The notes: generated from the sequence alone by a model not told the origin. Positions 46,379-56,819 are shown, numbered from the stretch's first letter. The stretch: DNA of 64,000 bases from Neobacillus sp. PS3-40 (GCF_030915485.1 NZ_CP133266.1:3786001-3850000); one strand, 5' to 3'. A program made the numbers and translations.

Positions 46379-46536
46379 GGAAATGGAGTCGAAAAGGGGT
46401 GACTGGGCCCCTCTTAAGATTTTAGAACCTGTTGATCTGATAGGTGATTATGGGATATCTACATAAAGCTGGAATGAAATATAACTTTTGCATTATAATA
46501 GGAAAAAACATCTATTTTAGTAATGGAGGTGACCGA

Positions 46537-46983
46537 TTGATTGCTTTTTCATTGCTAGGGACTTTTTTGCCAGTGGTTATTCTCATTTTTGTGATTGCAT
46601 TTGTGGTGAAAAACAAAGAAAAAGGGGGCGAAACTGTGATACGACATCTTTATACGTATTTGGTGTTATTTGCAACTCTTATGATGGTGATTGGTGGGGG
46701 AATTTCCATTTTTATGGCTGCCGCTGATTTAATCAGTCCACCAAGCTATTTTCAAAGCTACCAGGATTATAAGCAATCGATGGTTTCAGAAAAGGTTGAA
46801 CAAAAGGCCAACCTAAGTGAAGAAAAGATACGATCGAATTATGAGCAGGCGGTTAAAGATGACAAATCGCGTGCAAGGGAAAATGCCAAGAATCAAATTA
46901 TCAAAAGTCTCGGTTTCATCATTATACCGTTCCCGATTTTCTTATACTTTAATAAAATGAGAAAAAAACAGATCGATATATAG
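46537..46983 (+). CDS. small DUF5671-like membrane protein
   Basis: Protein of 148 residues with three hydrophobic helices: residues about 5-25, 40-65 (HLYTYLVLFATLMMVIGG), and 120-140. A charged, soluble helix lies between the second and third. It resembles DUF5671-type proteins; function unknown. The TTG at 46537 follows GGAGGTG and is preferred; in-frame ATGs upstream at 46444 and 46450 lack a site and would place an unlikely tail on the first helix. Confidence 0.7.
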   Translation: MIAFSLLGTFLPVVILIFVIAFVVKNKEKGGETVIRHLYTYLVLFATLMMVIGGGISIFMAAADLISPPSYFQSYQDYKQSMVSEKVEQKANLSEEKIRSNYEQAVKDDKSRARENAKNQIIKSLGFIIIPFPIFLYFNKMRKKQIDI

Positions 46984-47029
46984 GAAATTGACTAGGTAGT
47001 GTTTTAAGTCGCTCATTTTAAATATTAAT

Positions 47030-47057
47030 AAACACCGTCCATCGTTGGACGGTGTTT
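47030..47057. terminator. bidirectional terminator
   Basis: AACACCGTCCA and TGGACGGTGTT with a four-base loop and T/A flanks, between the convergent membrane protein gene and mreBH. Confidence 0.85.
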
Positions 47058-47117
47058 TGTATCCTATAGTCGAAGAGTGGTTTACTACTAACATCGTGCT
47101 AAAAAGTATTCATAAGC

Positions 47118-48125
47118 TTATTTTGCAGCAGTTTGCAACTTATGAATATATTGAAGGGCTTGACCGGTTCCAAGTGCAACGGATTCAAGCGGGCTTGGGG
47201 CAAGATGAACAGGAACAACTATTTCTTTGCTTAGCCATTCCTCCATTCCCTTTAGCAATGCACCGCCGCCTGTTAAAATAACACCGCGGTCAACGATATC
47301 ACCACTAAGCTCGGCCGGACAGTCTTCAAGTGTAGCCCGGATTGCCTCTAAAACATGTAAAAGAGATTCTTTCATTGCATTTTTAATTTCAGACGATGAT
47401 AGAGTAATAGTTGTAGGTAGACCTGTAACCAGATCACGACCACGGACTTCCATAGTTAGCTCATCATGGTCAACAAGAGCGTAGCCAATTTCCATTTTGA
47501 TATTCTCCGCAGTCCGTTCGCCGATTAGAACATTATATTCCTTGCGAACATGCTGAACAATATCATCATCAAGCCTGTCCCCACCAATGCGGATCGAATG
47601 GCATGCCACGACACCACCGAAAGAGATAATTGCTACCTCGGATGTTCCGCCACCAATATCCACGACAACGTTGGCAACAGGTTCATCAACAGGAAGTCCT
47701 GCTCCAATTGCAGCAGCTACTGGTTCCTCGATCAGATGAATTTTTTTTGCACCAGCATTTCTAACTGCATCATGGATCGCTCTTCGTTCAACACTTGTAG
47801 AGCCTGATGGAGCGCAAATAACAACATTTGGTTTACGAATGGCAAAGCCCATTTTTTTTGAAGATTTTCGAATAATATGCTTGAGCAGATCTGTTGTTAG
47901 ATCAAAGTCTGCAATTACACCATCTTTTAAGGGGCGAATAGCCACAATTTTTTCAGGCGTCTTCCCAATCATTTCCTTTGCTTCATGTCCAACTGCTAAA
48001 ATATTTTTCGTTTGAGTATCAATCGCTACAACGGATGGTTCATTCAAAACGATTCCTTTATTCTTACTAAAAACCAATATATTTGCAGTTCCTAAATCAA
48101 TCCCAATTTCAAAATTTGATAACAT
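47118..48125 (-). CDS. mreBH: MreB-like cell-shape protein MreBH
   Basis: Actin-like ATPase of 335 residues, same length as B. subtilis MreBH, which guides cell wall synthesis and the LytE hydrolase along the cylinder. Phosphate-1 motif [12 protein letters not shown], phosphate-2 [12 protein letters not shown] and adenosine motif ILTGGGALL are intact. The start ATG at 48125 follows AAAAGGTGAAG. It stands alone on the minus strand; in this position it is more likely MreBH or Mbl-like than MreB itself, which normally precedes mreCD. Confidence 0.88.
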   Translation of the reverse strand: MLSNFEIGIDLGTANILVFSKNKGIVLNEPSVVAIDTQTKNILAVGHEAKEMIGKTPEKIVAIRPLKDGVIADFDLTTDLLKHIIRKSSKKMGFAIRKPNVVICAPSGSTSVERRAIHDAVRNAGAKKIHLIEEPVAAAIGAGLPVDEPVANVVVDIGGGTSEVAIISFGGVVACHSIRIGGDRLDDDIVQHVRKEYNVLIGERTAENIKMEIGYALVDHDELTMEVRGRDLVTGLPTTITLSSSEIKNAMKESLLHVLEAIRATLEDCPAELSGDIVDRGVILTGGGALLKGMEEWLSKEIVVPVHLAPSPLESVALGTGQALQYIHKLQTAAK

Positions 48126-48450
48126 ATCTTCACCTTTTTTCTCTAGTTTGCATTCTAAGTAATGGATGGAAGTGAGGCGCTACATTTTTTTCTGTAGTCG
48201 TTTCTATCTCACACAATAAGCTTCTATTACCCTACCATGAATATGTGGGTAGAGGCATGTTTGTAAATGAAACGTTATCGAATTGTAAAGTTGGATGAAA
48301 ATTTTTGGTTATTTAGGAGGTGAATGGATAATAAAAAAATACTATTTCCATGCATAAAAATAAATTTTTTTGAGCATACTTAATTGATGTTCAACTGCTT
48401 GGGATTTTTGTGTTACGATAAGGCTATGATTGGAAAATGATAAAGGCAGA
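48126..48450. other. mreBH-miaA intergenic region
   Basis: Divergent promoter region of 325 bp. It contains a 19-codon ORF (48324-48383) after TTAGGAGGTG, whose spacing to its ATG is short, and no convincing regulatory motif. I did not find a SigI or SigW-type promoter for mreBH. Confidence 0.3.
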
Positions 48451-49413
48451 GTGAAAAAATTGGATTTAAAACAGAAGTTATTGGTCATAATTGGACCAAC
48501 AGCCGTTGGCAAAACAAAACTAAGCATTGAGCTGGCGCACCGGTTTAATGGTGAAATCATTAGCGGTGACTCCATGCAAATTTATAAGGGGATGGATATC
48601 GGAACCGCAAAAATAAAAGCAGAAGAAATGGAGGGCATCCCCCACCATTTAATCGATATTAGGAATCCAGACGAAAGCTTCTCAGTTGCAGAATTTCAAG
48701 AGCTTGTCAGAGAAAAAGTTAGGGAAATTTCTCAAAGAGGAAAACTTCCGATGATTGTTGGAGGAACGGGGCTGTACATACAATCCGTCATCTATGACTA
48801 TCAATTTTCTGATGCTCCTGGTGATGAAACATATCGCCTCCAACTTGAGGAACGGGCAAAGGAAATTGGCAATGTTGCTTTGCATCAGGAATTAACCGAA
48901 ATCGATCCTGATAGTGCCCGCCAGATTCATCCGAATAATGTAAGAAGGGTGATCAGGGCATTAGAAATTGTTCACTGCACAGGGAGAACGATGAGTGATA
49001 CACAAAAAACTCAAAAACCAGACCTCTTATATCAAACAGCACTTGTTGGTCTTACGATGGATAGAGAAATGCTTTATCAGCGAATTAATGCTAGAGTTAG
49101 GTTAATGATGGATGAGGGGCTTTTAAGTGAAGTTGAGCAATTGTATCAATCGGGTTTACGCGACTGTCAATCGATTCAAGCCATCGGATACAAAGAAATT
49201 TACGACTTTTTAAATGGCATGGTGACCTTGGATACGGCAATTGAAAACTTAAAGCAAAACTCGAGGCGATATGCAAAAAGGCAATTAACTTGGTTTCGAA
49301 ACAAAATGGATGTACAATGGTTTGATATGATGGATACAAGCGATTTCTCGAAAAAAATAACTGAGATTTCGCGATTTGTGGAAGGAAAGCTTCAAATAAA
49401 ATCGAATACATAA
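48451..49413 (+). CDS. miaA: tRNA dimethylallyltransferase MiaA
   Basis: Adds dimethylallyl to A37 of tRNAs reading U-starting codons, making the substrate of MiaB. From GTG 48451 the product has 320 residues; TTG at 48430 or 48460 are alternative starts with comparable signals. P-loop GPTAVGKTK, the SGDSMQIYKGMDIGTAK active-site region, the GGTGLYIQSV segment and the late RRYAKRQLTWFRN motif are present. hfq follows after 28 bp, as in B. subtilis. Confidence 0.95.
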   Translation: MKKLDLKQKLLVIIGPTAVGKTKLSIELAHRFNGEIISGDSMQIYKGMDIGTAKIKAEEMEGIPHHLIDIRNPDESFSVAEFQELVREKVREISQRGKLPMIVGGTGLYIQSVIYDYQFSDAPGDETYRLQLEERAKEIGNVALHQELTEIDPDSARQIHPNNVRRVIRALEIVHCTGRTMSDTQKTQKPDLLYQTALVGLTMDREMLYQRINARVRLMMDEGLLSEVEQLYQSGLRDCQSIQAIGYKEIYDFLNGMVTLDTAIENLKQNSRRYAKRQLTWFRNKMDVQWFDMMDTSDFSKKITEISRFVEGKLQIKSNT

Positions 49414-49441
49414 GTTATAGAGACAAAGAGGAGGATTCACA

Positions 49442-49672
49442 ATGAAAACAGTTATTAATATTCAAGACCAATTTTTAAATCAATTACGCAAGGATGGAAC
49501 AAATGTTACAGTATTTTTATTAAATGGATTCCAAATTAGAGGCCAGATTAAGGGCTTTGATAATTTTACAGTCTTGTTTGAATCAGAAGGAAAGCAACAA
49601 TTAGTTTTCAAGCATGCTATTTCCACATTTGCACCGCAAAAAAATGTTCAGCTTGATTTGGATGTTCAATAA
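49442..49672 (+). CDS. hfq: RNA chaperone Hfq
   Basis: Sm-like hexameric RNA chaperone of 76 residues. The Sm1 motif ([19 protein letters not shown]) and the Sm2 motif (FKHAIST, with the conserved KHA) are intact. AAAGAGGAGG precedes the start. It is followed by its own strong terminator. Confidence 0.96.
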   Translation: MKTVINIQDQFLNQLRKDGTNVTVFLLNGFQIRGQIKGFDNFTVLFESEGKQQLVFKHAISTFAPQKNVQLDLDVQ

Positions 49673-49696
49673 TCGTTCATTACCGTTCAATGCTCT

Positions 49697-49725
49697 AGAG
49701 CCCGTATATTTACGGGCTCTTTTTA
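49697..49725 (+). terminator. terminator after hfq
   Basis: AGAGCCCGTA and TACGGGCTCT with a four-base loop and T5 tract. The following gap to 50068 contains only scattered AT-rich sequence and no convincing gene; sporulation-type promoter boxes for spoVK could not be fixed. Confidence 0.92.
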
Positions 49726-50068
49726 ATTTTATTAGAATTTATGTCGTTGAATTCCTGAAGGCAGTGAGAAAATTAAGGATAGTAGTAACGAGTAGGGTCG
49801 TAAATAGCAAAAAATAGTGGAAGTTGCCCTGATTTCCTTATTTAGCCTAAAACTTTTTTAATGATTTTCCTAAAGGGTGAATACAAATAGAATGAAGGAT
49901 TATTATGATGTGCAAAGACCAATCTGAGGAGAATTTGCAGATTCGTTTTTAAAATATGAACTTCATGAAATGAAATCCTTTTACCTTTCACTAAAACACT
50001 ATTCAGGTTTTCTTCGTGAATAGGGATCTTTAACGTATATTGTTTTTGCAGAATGCGAGGTGAAGGCT

Positions 50069-51016
50069 TTGGATCAACCAATTCGAATGAAAAGTAACGG
50101 TCAAATCAGCATCGTTCTCAATTCCCAAAAAAGAAAATCGTTATCAAAAGATTTGCCAGATGTTCAAGTTGTTCCAAAGGAAATTCCCCCTGAGCACACG
50201 GCATTAAAAGAAATTGAAGAAGAGCTTGGGGCATTGGTTGGCATGGAAGAAATGAAACGAGTAATAAAAGAAATTTATGCGTGGCTTTATGTGAATAAAA
50301 AGCGAGAAGAGATGGGTTTGAAAGCAACAAAACAAGCTCTTCATATGATGTTTAAAGGGAATCCTGGGACGGGGAAAACAACGATGGCCCGATTAATTGG
50401 CAAGTTGTTTCAAAAAATGAGCATCCTTTCGAAAGGACATTTGATTGAAGCAGAACGAGCTGACCTTGTCGGTGAATATATCGGACATACCGCCCAAAAA
50501 ACAAGGGATTTAATAAAAAAAGCGCATGGCGGAATTTTGTTTATTGATGAAGCCTATTCATTGGGCCGCGGCGGGGAAAAGGATTTTGGTAAGGAAGCGA
50601 TTGATACACTTGTAAAACATATGGAAGACAAGCAGCACGAATTTATTCTTATCTTGGCAGGTTATTCGCGAGAAATGACTTATTTTCTAACATTAAACCC
50701 TGGACTCCATTCACGCTTTCCTCTTGTTGTAGACTTTCCAGACTATACGATAGATCAATTAATGGAAATTTCCCAGCGAATGCTTGCGGAAAGAGAATAC
50801 ACCTTTAGCCATGAGGCTGAGAAAAAACTAAAAGACCATTTAATCTGGGTAAAAGCAATCCTCACCCCAACTAGTTTCTCAAATGGACGCTATGTTCGAA
50901 ACATTATTGAAAAATCAATTCGCTCCCAAGCAATGAGAATTCTCATGCTTAATACCTATGACAGACATGAGTTAATGACACTAAGAAGCAATGATTTGGT
51001 TTTTGAAGAGGATTAG
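50069..51016 (+). CDS. spoVK: stage V sporulation protein K (AAA+ ATPase)
   Basis: CbbX-type AAA+ ATPase of 315 residues, needed for spore maturation in the mother cell. Walker A GNPGTGKTT, Walker B GGILFIDEAYSL, the sensor region ILAGYSREM and the arginine-finger segment LNPGLHSRF are all present. The TTG at 50069 is preferred, six bases after GAGGTGA; a GTG at 50060 overlaps that site. It stands between hfq and hflX as in B. subtilis. Confidence 0.94.
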   Translation: MDQPIRMKSNGQISIVLNSQKRKSLSKDLPDVQVVPKEIPPEHTALKEIEEELGALVGMEEMKRVIKEIYAWLYVNKKREEMGLKATKQALHMMFKGNPGTGKTTMARLIGKLFQKMSILSKGHLIEAERADLVGEYIGHTAQKTRDLIKKAHGGILFIDEAYSLGRGGEKDFGKEAIDTLVKHMEDKQHEFILILAGYSREMTYFLTLNPGLHSRFPLVVDFPDYTIDQLMEISQRMLAEREYTFSHEAEKKLKDHLIWVKAILTPTSFSNGRYVRNIIEKSIRSQAMRILMLNTYDRHELMTLRSNDLVFEED

Positions 51017-51023
51017 GAATAAT

Positions 51024-51061
51024 CATAAAAAAGATCGATGGAATAGTTGCTCCATCGATCT
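51024..51061 (-). terminator. terminator after the TRIC-type gene
   Basis: AAGATCGATGGA and TCCATCGATCT; on the minus strand the hairpin is followed by TTTTTT. It covers the stop codon of the minus-strand gene and may also stop spoVK transcription. Confidence 0.85.
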
Positions 51062-51665
51062 AATTTACATGCAAGCTTCTAATCGGCAGTTTCCAATCGT
51101 ACGTATAGGAAAGGACTCGTAAGATAGTAATCCCAACAAATAATACATATAATTCGAGGGGGCTTGATATAACATTTAATCCAATTAGTAATCCTGTTAA
51201 AATAGCCCAAACTGCATAAATCTCAGATTGCAAAACAATCGGTTTTCTACCAGCTAATAAATCTCGTATAATTCCTCCGCCGATTCCAGTCATAACAGCT
51301 GCAACAATAACAGCACCTAATGGATGATGCATTTTTACCGCATATAAAGCACCTTGGATCGCAAAGGCAGAGAGCCCGATTGCATCGAAAAGATTGCCCC
51401 ATTTTTGCCAATGTTTTATTAGGTTATTTGGAAATAACACAACGATAATCATAGCTATTAAGGCAATTTGAAAATATAAGCCCTGACTCCATAAAGCAGA
51501 AAAGGGTACACCAATTAAAAGATTTCGAATGGCCCCTCCACCAAAGGCAGTAACGATTCCTAGGATGAAAACTCCAAAAATATCATATTTTTCTTCCATT
51601 GCAATGATTGCACCACTAACAGCAAAAGCAATCGTGCCAATCATACTTAAAACTTCCCATGTCAT
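51060..51665 (-). CDS. trimeric intracellular cation channel-like protein (UPF0126, YvgT-like)
   Basis: Seven-helix membrane protein of 201 residues built from two inverted halves. Each half carries the glycine-rich signature: FGGGAIRNLLIG and TGIGGGIIRDLLAG, preceded by DIFGV and HPLGAV. This is the bacterial TRIC/UPF0126 family. ATG 51665 with AAGGAG upstream is preferred over an in-frame ATG at 51716. It is convergent with spoVK. Confidence 0.88.
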   Translation of the reverse strand: MTWEVLSMIGTIAFAVSGAIIAMEEKYDIFGVFILGIVTAFGGGAIRNLLIGVPFSALWSQGLYFQIALIAMIIVVLFPNNLIKHWQKWGNLFDAIGLSAFAIQGALYAVKMHHPLGAVIVAAVMTGIGGGIIRDLLAGRKPIVLQSEIYAVWAILTGLLIGLNVISSPLELYVLFVGITILRVLSYTYDWKLPIRSLHVN

Positions 51666-51962
51666 TTGTCCGATTACTCCTTGTAAGTGTATCTGTAAGG
51701 CCTTTTTTGTAAACATTTTGCTTTGATCAACAAATTATGTTTAATTAGTACGAATAAACAATAGTTGGAATTAGTCTAGAATCCATATTTTTTTAATACG
51801 GGTATTTGAAAACAATTGCCTTCTATAAAACATTATTGATTTTATCATATTTGTGACAATTTTGTAACATTTATTTGCAAATGAAATAATTGGGGAAAAT
51901 TAGAGAATATATGCTTTTTTTGATATGATAAAAAGAGATCCAATAGGAAAGAAGGATGCTGT

Positions 51963-53222
51963 TTGGAAGAAAAGGTAGAAATAGAAAGAGCCATACTTGT
52001 CGGCTGTCAAACCAATCAAGACGATGATATGCGATTCCAATATTCCATGGAGGAATTGTCCTCCTTAACAGAAACAGCTAGGGGGGAAGCATTAATCTCT
52101 GTTGTTCAAAAACGTGAGCGCATCCATCCCGCTACATATATCGGAAAAGGGAAGGTAGAGGAGCTGAACGCACTTGTCGAAGAGCTTGAAGCAGACTTGG
52201 TTATTTTTAATGATGAGCTTTCACCGAGCCAAAAACGAAACCTGTCGTCAAGCTTAAATGCGAGAATCATTGATCGGACCCAATTAATTCTAGACATTTT
52301 TGCTCAAAGAGCCCGGTCAAAAGAAGGGAAACTACAGGTTGAATTTGCCCAGCTTCAATACATGCTGCCACGACTTTCTGGACAGGGAATTGCACTGTCA
52401 AGGCTCGGAGGTGGGATCGGTACAAGGGGCCCTGGTGAAACAAAGCTTGAATCAGACCGCCGTCATATTCGTAAGCGCATTGATGATATCAAAGAACAGC
52501 TCGCGATTATTGTCCAACATCGGGATCGATATCGGGAGCGGCGGAAGAAAAATAAGGCATTTCAGGTAGCGATTGTCGGTTATACAAATGCAGGTAAATC
52601 GACATTATTTAATCGATTATCCGAGGCAGAGTCATTTGAAGAAAATCAGTTGTTTGCAACCCTTGATCCGATGACACGTAAGCTTGCTTTACCGAGCGGG
52701 TTTATGACCTTGATCACCGATACTGTTGGGTTTATTCAGGATCTTCCCACATCTCTTATTGCTGCATTCCGGTCTACATTGGAAGAAGTAAAAGAGGCAG
52801 ATTTAATTTTACATGTGGTAGATATGTCTAATGATGATTATTTTAATCATGAAAAAACAGTTCATAAACTGCTTGATGACTTAGATATAAAAGACATTCC
52901 ACAAATAACTGTTTATAATAAAAAGGATATCAAGCATCCTGACTTTGTTCCAACTGCTCTTACACCAACAGTTTTTATCAGCGCATTTGATAAAAATGAT
53001 CAAAAATTAATCAAGAAAAAAATTGAGGATGTTATCATTGACTTTATGACTCCTTACCAAGTACAAGTCCCTTCAACAGAAGGAAAGATTATTTCTCAAC
53101 TGAAAAGTGAGACCGTCTTAAGAGAGCTTACATTTAGAGAAGATAATCAAACATATCTTTGTAGAGGATTTTCTCTTAAAGATCACCAAATAACAGGACA
53201 ATTACAGAATTACAAAGTCTAG
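51963..53222 (+). CDS. hflX: ribosome-associated GTPase HflX
   Basis: GTPase of 419 residues that rescues or splits stalled ribosomes. N-terminal HflX domain (about 10-190), then the G domain with G1 [10 protein letters not shown]3 [10 protein letters not shown] and G4 NKKD. It starts with TTG at 51963 with AAGGA upstream. ynbB follows after 13 bp, so the two are probably co-transcribed. Confidence 0.95.
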   Translation: MEEKVEIERAILVGCQTNQDDDMRFQYSMEELSSLTETARGEALISVVQKRERIHPATYIGKGKVEELNALVEELEADLVIFNDELSPSQKRNLSSSLNARIIDRTQLILDIFAQRARSKEGKLQVEFAQLQYMLPRLSGQGIALSRLGGGIGTRGPGETKLESDRRHIRKRIDDIKEQLAIIVQHRDRYRERRKKNKAFQVAIVGYTNAGKSTLFNRLSEAESFEENQLFATLDPMTRKLALPSGFMTLITDTVGFIQDLPTSLIAAFRSTLEEVKEADLILHVVDMSNDDYFNHEKTVHKLLDDLDIKDIPQITVYNKKDIKHPDFVPTALTPTVFISAFDKNDQKLIKKKIEDVIIDFMTPYQVQVPSTEGKIISQLKSETVLRELTFREDNQTYLCRGFSLKDHQITGQLQNYKV

Positions 53223-53235
53223 ATAGGAGCAAGAC

Positions 53236-54507
53236 ATGTTTCAACAGTTAAAAAATGGGGAAAAGCTTCAGCCAATTGTGAAAGAAGTAGAAAAGCAAAT
53301 TGCAGAAGTCCACAAAGAAATAGATGAAAGAATTGAAACAAATCAGTTTCGAGTATTGCAAAGTTATCAAAAGCATAAGGTCAGTGATTCGCACTTTATC
53401 CCGACAACAGGCTATGGCTATGATGATAACGGTAGAGATACATTGGAACTTATTTATGCAGATGTATTTGGCGGTGAATCAGGCCTTGTCCGGACACAAA
53501 TTATTTCGGGAACGCACGCAATTTCAATTGCTTTATTCGGAGTGTTGCGACCCGGTGATGAACTACTTTACATAACTGGAAAGCCGTATGACACGCTTGA
53601 AGAAATTGTCGGAATCCGTGGTAACGGTGTTGGATCCTTAAAGGAATTTGGGATTTCATATGACAGTGTTTCTTTAAAAGATGATGGGAAAATAGACTGG
53701 ATTGAGGTTAGCAAGAAGATCAATTCGAATACAAAAATGATTGGTATTCAGCGTTCAAAAGGGTATGCAACCAGACCGTCCTTTACTATTGCCGAGATAA
53801 AAGAAATGATCTCGTTTGTTAAAGAAATCAAAAATGATGTTGTTGTCTTTGTAGATAACTGTTACGGAGAATTTGTTGAAGAATTAGAGCCATGCCATGT
53901 TGGAGCTGATTTAATGGCAGGATCACTCATAAAAAATCCGGGCGGTGGCATTGCAAAAACAGGTGGATATATTGTTGGTAAAAAAGAATGGGTAGAAGCT
54001 TGTTCCTACAGGATGACTTCACCAGGAATCGGAGCAGAAGCTGGAGCATCTCTTTATAGCCTCCAAGATATGTACCAAGGGTTCTTCCTTGCTCCACATG
54101 TGGTTGGCCAGGCTGTAAAAGGGGCTGTTTTTACAGCTGCATTACTTGAAAAATTGGGTATGAATTCATATCCGAAGTGGGATGCTAACCGAACTGACTT
54201 AATCCAATCCGTCCAATTTGATGACCGTGACAAGATGGTTGCATTTTGCCAAGCGATTCAATTTGCTTCCCCAATAAATTCACATGTTACTCCATATCCA
54301 AGCTATATGCCAGGGTATGAAGATGATGTGATTATGGCCGCGGGAACATTTGTCCAAGGCGCGAGCATTGAGCTTACCGCTGATGGTCCGACAAGATCAC
54401 CATTTGTTGCTTATGTCCAGGGTGGCTTAACCTACTCACATGTAAAAATTGCTGTTTGCCTTGCAATAGATCGTTTGATCGAGAAAGGATTAATCGAATT
54501 GAATTAA
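53236..54507 (+). CDS. ynbB: PLP-dependent YnbB-family enzyme (methionine gamma-lyase-like)
   Basis: Pyridoxal-phosphate enzyme of 423 residues in the aluminium-resistance/YnbB family. The PLP lysine is in the SLIKNPGGGIAKTGGY segment; VFVDNCYGEF supplies the cofactor-binding Asp. In B. subtilis ynbB is one of the genes required for complete EF-P lysine modification, which links it to ymfF, ymfH and ymfI in this window. The reaction is not established. A terminator follows. Confidence 0.9.
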   Translation: MFQQLKNGEKLQPIVKEVEKQIAEVHKEIDERIETNQFRVLQSYQKHKVSDSHFIPTTGYGYDDNGRDTLELIYADVFGGESGLVRTQIISGTHAISIALFGVLRPGDELLYITGKPYDTLEEIVGIRGNGVGSLKEFGISYDSVSLKDDGKIDWIEVSKKINSNTKMIGIQRSKGYATRPSFTIAEIKEMISFVKEIKNDVVVFVDNCYGEFVEELEPCHVGADLMAGSLIKNPGGGIAKTGGYIVGKKEWVEACSYRMTSPGIGAEAGASLYSLQDMYQGFFLAPHVVGQAVKGAVFTAALLEKLGMNSYPKWDANRTDLIQSVQFDDRDKMVAFCQAIQFASPINSHVTPYPSYMPGYEDDVIMAAGTFVQGASIELTADGPTRSPFVAYVQGGLTYSHVKIAVCLAIDRLIEKGLIELN

Positions 54508-54519
54508 GTAAAAATAAGA

Positions 54520-54553
54520 CGGGCTTACCGAGGGTGGTAAGTCCGATTTTTTT
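54520..54553 (+). terminator. terminator after ynbB
   Basis: CGGGCTTACC and GGTAAGTCCG, one G-T pair, followed by T7. Repeat copy E begins at once. Confidence 0.88.
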
Positions 54554-54554
54554 A

Positions 54555-54613
54555 AGCTAATCAGGATTTTCTGATAGTGCATAAGGGCATCACCAATCCG
54601 TGAGTTTTCTTTA
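54555..54613 (+). repeat. dispersed intergenic repeat, copy E (internally deleted)
   Basis: Keeps AGCTAATCAGGATTT, GTGCATAAGGGC and the 3' hairpin, now TCAC-CAATCC-GTGA followed by GTTTTCTTTA. Both arms changed in step relative to copies C and D (G-C to A-T), supporting conserved pairing. The middle part is lost. Confidence 0.7.
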
Positions 54614-54763
54614 GAAAAGGAGAAGAGATTCGCAAACTAAAATCAGTAAATTAAATCTGCCGTAAAAAATCATTAATATTGACAAAGTGCTCTGTTTTAT
54701 CGTGTTTGTTCTGCTCAAAAATACCTAAAACATTTTTCATCAATTTTTCTTAATAAAAAATCA

Positions 54764-54780
54764 TGTTATAAAACCTAACA
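54764..54780. promoter_or_regulatory. GlnR/TnrA box 1
   Basis: TGTTATAAAACCTAACA fits TGTNA-N7-TNACA exactly, 22 bp upstream of the glnR -35. Confidence 0.88.
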
Positions 54781-54785
54781 TGAGA

Positions 54786-54814
54786 TTGACAATATATATA
54801 ACATCAAATATAAT
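54786..54814 (+). promoter_or_regulatory. glnRA promoter
   Basis: Consensus TTGACA and TATAAT with a 17-bp spacer, 124 bp before the glnR start. Confidence 0.9.
54787..54803. promoter_or_regulatory. GlnR/TnrA box 2 over the -35
   Basis: TGACAATATATATAACA fits TGTNA-N7-TNACA with one mismatch and overlaps the -35 box; start-to-start distance to box 1 is 23 bp. This two-box arrangement corresponds to the autoregulated glnRA operator of B. subtilis. Confidence 0.75.
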
Positions 54815-54888
54815 AACCTTATAAATTTAAAAAAAGTTGGCAAACAAATTGTCTAGTATGCGATTGCCAAGGTTCATTTATGTGGATG

Positions 54889-54919
54889 TAGAATTTATGA
54901 AAATAAATTCTGATTAGCT
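54889..54919 (-). repeat. dispersed intergenic repeat, copy H (inverted 5' half)
   Basis: On the minus strand AGCTAATCAGAATTTAT-TTTC-ATAAATTCTA, i.e. the first hairpin of the family only. It is inverted relative to copy E and lies directly before the glnR ribosome site, so it folds into a hairpin in the glnR leader. Confidence 0.75.
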
Positions 54920-54937
54920 AAAAAAGGAGGAGAAAAC

Positions 54938-55348
54938 TTGGGTGGAAGTGAAATTCGCCGATCGATGCCGCTATTTCCTATAGGAATTGTCATGCAGCTA
55001 ACTGAGTTAACAGCAAGACAAATCCGCTATTATGAAGAGCATCAATTAATATCTCCGGCTAGAACTGATGGTAATAGAAGGATGTTTAGTTTGATTGATA
55101 TTGATAGGCTACTCGAAATTAAGGATTTAATTGATCAAGGCATCAACATGGCTGGAATTAAAAAATTATTCGTAGTAAAAGAAATTCAGTTGGCCTCCCA
55201 AGATCTCCTTAAGCAGCAAGTGGAAAAAGTGAAACGTGACCTAACGGATGATGAGTTAAGAGACCTTCTGCGCAATGAGCTAGTACACGCGGGAAGATTC
55301 AATCGTTCAACACTGCGTCAAGGTGATATGTCGCGCTTTTACCATTAA
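54938..55348 (+). CDS. glnR: glutamine synthetase repressor GlnR
   Basis: MerR-family repressor of 136 residues. Residues about 8-75 form the winged helix ([21 protein letters not shown]). The C-terminal tail ending GDMSRFYH is the part that senses feedback-inhibited glutamine synthetase. It starts with TTG at 54938 after AAAGGAGGAG. It is co-transcribed with glnA, 30 bp downstream, from a promoter with two GlnR boxes. Confidence 0.96.
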   Translation: MGGSEIRRSMPLFPIGIVMQLTELTARQIRYYEEHQLISPARTDGNRRMFSLIDIDRLLEIKDLIDQGINMAGIKKLFVVKEIQLASQDLLKQQVEKVKRDLTDDELRDLLRNELVHAGRFNRSTLRQGDMSRFYH

Positions 55349-55378
55349 TGAAGTTAAACATAACTGGAGGTAGTTCAA

Positions 55379-56713
55379 ATGGCAAAGTTCACAAGAGAAG
55401 ATATTACACGGTTAGCAAAAGAACAAAACGTAAAGTTTATTCGCCTGCAATTCACAGATATTCTTGGAACAATCAAGAATGTTGAGATTCCAAGTGGCCA
55501 ATTAGAAAAAGCACTTGATAACAAAATGATGTTTGATGGTTCTTCTATTGAAGGATTTGTTCGAATTGAAGAATCAGATATGCTTTTATATCCAGATCTT
55601 GATACATGGGTTGTTTTCCCTTGGACTGCTGAAAAAGGCAAAGTTGCTCGTTTAATTTGTGATATTTACACTCCAGAAGGTGAACCATTTGGTGGTGACC
55701 CGCGTAATAACTTAAGACGCGTTTTAAAAGAGATGGAAGAACTAGGATTTACGAAATTCAATCTTGGACCTGAACCTGAATTCTTCTTATTTAAATTAGA
55801 TCAAAAAGGTGAACCTACATTAGAATTAAATGACGCTGGCGGTTACTTTGACTTAGCACCAACAGACCTTGGTGAAAACTGCCGTCGTGATATCGTACTT
55901 GAATTAGAAGAAATGGGATTTGAAATTGAAGCTTCCCACCATGAAGTAGCTCCTGGACAACATGAAATTGACTTCAAATATGCAGATGCTTTAACTGCAT
56001 GTGACCAAATTCAAACATTCAAGCTTGTTGTAAAAACAATTGCAAGGAAGCATGGCCTACATGCAACGTTCATGCCAAAACCATTATTTGGTGTAAACGG
56101 ATCTGGAATGCACTGTAACCTTTCATTGTTTAAGGATGGAAAAAATTCATTTTATGAGCCAGGAAGCGATCTTGAACTAAGTGATGATGCTCGTCATTTC
56201 ATCGCAGGAATTCTAAAACACGCTCCAAACTTTACAGCAGTTACCAACCCAACTGTAAACTCATATAAGCGCCTTGTTCCTGGTTATGAAGCACCTTGCT
56301 ATGTAGCTTGGTCTGCAAGAAACCGTTCACCATTAATTCGGATCCCAGCTTCTCGTGGATTAAGCACTCGCGTTGAAGTAAGAAGTGTTGACCCAGCAGC
56401 AAACCCTTACCTTGCAATGGCTGTCCTTCTTAAAGCTGGTTTAGACGGAATTAAGAATAAATTAACACCTCCAGCACCAGTTGATCGCAATATCTATGTG
56501 ATGAACAAACAAGAAAGAACAGCTGCTGGAATCATTGATCTTCCTGGAACATTACTTGCTGCTTTAGAACTATTACAAGCTGATGAAGTAATCGTTTCTG
56601 GACTTGGCGAACATATTTTAGAGCACTTCATTGAAGCTAAGGAAATTGAATGGGATATGTTTAGAACAGCCGTTCACCCTTGGGAGCGCGAACAATATAT
56701 GAACATGTATTAA
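55379..56713 (+). CDS. glnA: glutamine synthetase, type I
   Basis: Makes glutamine from glutamate, ammonia and ATP; the feedback-inhibited enzyme also controls GlnR and TnrA. It has 444 residues, the Bacillus GSI-alpha length. Family motifs: [10 protein letters not shown] near the N-terminus, [10 protein letters not shown], the ATP region [12 protein letters not shown], and NRSPLIRIP. The start ATG follows ACTGGAGG. A terminator lies 74 bp after the stop. Confidence 0.98.
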   Translation: MAKFTREDITRLAKEQNVKFIRLQFTDILGTIKNVEIPSGQLEKALDNKMMFDGSSIEGFVRIEESDMLLYPDLDTWVVFPWTAEKGKVARLICDIYTPEGEPFGGDPRNNLRRVLKEMEELGFTKFNLGPEPEFFLFKLDQKGEPTLELNDAGGYFDLAPTDLGENCRRDIVLELEEMGFEIEASHHEVAPGQHEIDFKYADALTACDQIQTFKLVVKTIARKHGLHATFMPKPLFGVNGSGMHCNLSLFKDGKNSFYEPGSDLELSDDARHFIAGILKHAPNFTAVTNPTVNSYKRLVPGYEAPCYVAWSARNRSPLIRIPASRGLSTRVEVRSVDPAANPYLAMAVLLKAGLDGIKNKLTPPAPVDRNIYVMNKQERTAAGIIDLPGTLLAALELLQADEVIVSGLGEHILEHFIEAKEIEWDMFRTAVHPWEREQYMNMY

Positions 56714-56787
56714 TAGCCTCCTGAAGAAATAGCTAGGCGGGGCTCGTTGAAAGAGAGAAACAATACAGCTATATTTATGAATTAGTG

Positions 56788-56819
56788 GACCAATTCGCAT
56801 TGCGAGTTGGTCTTTTTTT
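56788..56819 (+). terminator. terminator after glnA
   Basis: GACCAATTCGC and GCGAGTTGGTC, three-base loop, T7 tract. Repeat copy F begins at its end. Confidence 0.88.

Noticed and set aside
49842-50081. 79-residue minus-strand ORF upstream of spoVK
   Set aside because: It has no ribosome site, overlaps the spoVK start region and has no recognisable family.
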